Translations under genes and position numbers: made by a program
The notes under the pieces: model-generated
Told to the model about the DNA's origin: nothing
Databases searched by the model: none
The model's input: only the letters and a program-made list of their open reading frames with translations
Shown: positions 63,546 through 64,000 of the stretch, piece by piece
Position numbering within the stretch: position 1 is the first letter of the stretch
How the letters are laid out: each line of letters begins with the position of its first letter
DNA from: Blattabacterium cuenoti
GTDB taxonomy: Bacteria > Bacteroidota > Bacteroidia > Flavobacteriales > Blattabacteriaceae
Assembly (NCBI RefSeq): GCF_014251275.1
Contig: NZ_CP059183.1
Span: 248,001-312,000, forward strand
Direction: 5' to 3'
Length of the DNA: 64,000 bases

Positions 63546-64000
63546 TCAAATTAAAAATTTAAAATCTTTTAACAACTTAATATATATATCTATTCCTTTT
63601 TTTACTTCTGAACTAAGAATATATTCATTAGAAGTGTGTGAACGTAAACTATCACCAACTCCCATTTTAATAGTTGGAAAACTCATAATACTTTGATCTG
63701 AAAGTGTAGGTGATCCATAAGTTTTTCTTCCAATTAATTTAGCTCGCAATACAATGGGATGTTTTGTATTTATAAAAGAAGAATTAAAATGACAAGAACG
63801 TAGTTTTATTTTAGAATTAATTTTATTTTTTATCATCTTAATTATATCATTAATTTTATAAAATTCATTAGTTCTAATATCTATAACAAAAGTACAATAA
63901 TCAGGAATAACATTATGTTGATACCCACCTTGTATTTGAGTTACATTTAAAGTAGTGTTTCCTAACAAATCTGACTTCTTATCAAAATGTATATTTCTCA
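63546..64000 (-). CDS. M20-family deacetylase, probable ArgE-like acetylornithine deacetylase (C-terminal part)
   Basis: The frame is open to the window edge, so the N-terminal metal-binding half is outside. The visible part covers the dimerisation domain and the C-terminal end of the catalytic domain: VTQIQGGYQHNVIPDYC, FVIDIRTNE, GRKTYGSPTLSDQ and MGVGDSLRSHTSNEYI, the last holding a metal-ligand His. This pattern is close to the M20 deacetylases that serve arginine synthesis in Bacteroidetes, as far as I recall; DapE is an alternative. ArgH in the window fits the arginine reading. The trxA gene follows, on the same strand. Confidence 0.8.
   Translation of the reverse strand, partial: RNIHFDKKSDLLGNTTLNVTQIQGGYQHNVIPDYCTFVIDIRTNEFYKINDIIKMIKNKINSKIKLRSCHFNSSFINTKHPIVLRAKLIGRKTYGSPTLSDQSIMSFPTIKMGVGDSLRSHTSNEYILSSEVKKGIDIYIKLLKDFKFLI

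Overview
The window is AT-rich throughout (roughly three quarters A+T by eye), densely coding and almost free of non-coding DNA. Its gene content points to a reduced-genome Bacteroidetes (Flavobacteriia) endosymbiont, most likely a Blattabacterium of cockroaches. The evidence is: flavobacterial-type proteins (DAHP synthase fused to chorismate mutase, FabI, a PiT phosphate transporter with a long C-terminal tail, zinc-ligand-less DnaG); the mevalonate-pathway gene mvaD; promoters of the Bacteroidetes type (TTTG, 19 bp, TAnnTTTG/A); very long poly-A runs; and loss of domains (PolA, FtsK). Peptidoglycan synthesis and amino-acid synthesis are kept, which fits Blattabacterium better than the more reduced Sulcia or Uzinura. 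No transposon, prophage, CRISPR array, rRNA gene or plasmid-like segment was seen, and no gene-free stretch exceeds 300 bases.

Layout. 1-5940: end of the division/cell-wall cluster (murG partial, murC, ftsQ, ftsA, ftsZ). 5988-14719: hisS, pnuC, a phosphopantetheinyl transferase, mrp, purine nucleoside phosphorylase, murB, a YtxH/holin-like pair, rlmB, pheS, cvpA-like. 14759-25114: phosphate transporter, ruvA, der, trmD, argH, gyrB, uppP, truB, rpsP. 25224-34452: tRNA-Gln, glutamate/dicarboxylate symporter, mvaD, tRNA-His, aspC, rsmG, an amidohydrolase, lysS, lipB, mtaB. 34471-43849, all on the minus strand: peroxiredoxin, dnaG, rpe, fabI, metK and a phenylalanine/tyrosine operon (aroG-aroQ fusion, tyrA, aminotransferase, pheA). 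44116-64000: mntH, the rpsF-rpsR-rplI operon, gltX, mnmE, prmC, ligA, lon, lysA, tRNA-Ser, metG, a PolA 5'-3' exonuclease, a frameshifted nadD, a porin-like protein, ftsK, tRNA-Asp, trxA and part of an M20 deacetylase (argE-like).

How they work together. MurB, MurC, MurG and UppP, with mevalonate-derived isoprenoid (MvaD), serve peptidoglycan synthesis; FtsQ, FtsA, FtsZ and FtsK serve division. PheA, aminotransferase, TyrA and AroG-AroQ make phenylalanine and tyrosine; ArgH, the M20 deacetylase and LysA serve arginine and lysine synthesis. These are host-provisioning functions. Transport is represented by PnuC, PiT, the DAACS symporter, MntH and one outer-membrane barrel.

The most notable points are: nadD broken by a frameshift in a ten-A tract, with other long in-frame A tracts nearby; lysA ending inside the tRNA-Ser gene; FtsK lacking its gamma domain; PolA reduced to its exonuclease; DnaG without zinc ligands; and a PheA whose ACT domain lacks the usual ESRP feedback motif. 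I did not find a convincing novel multi-gene system.
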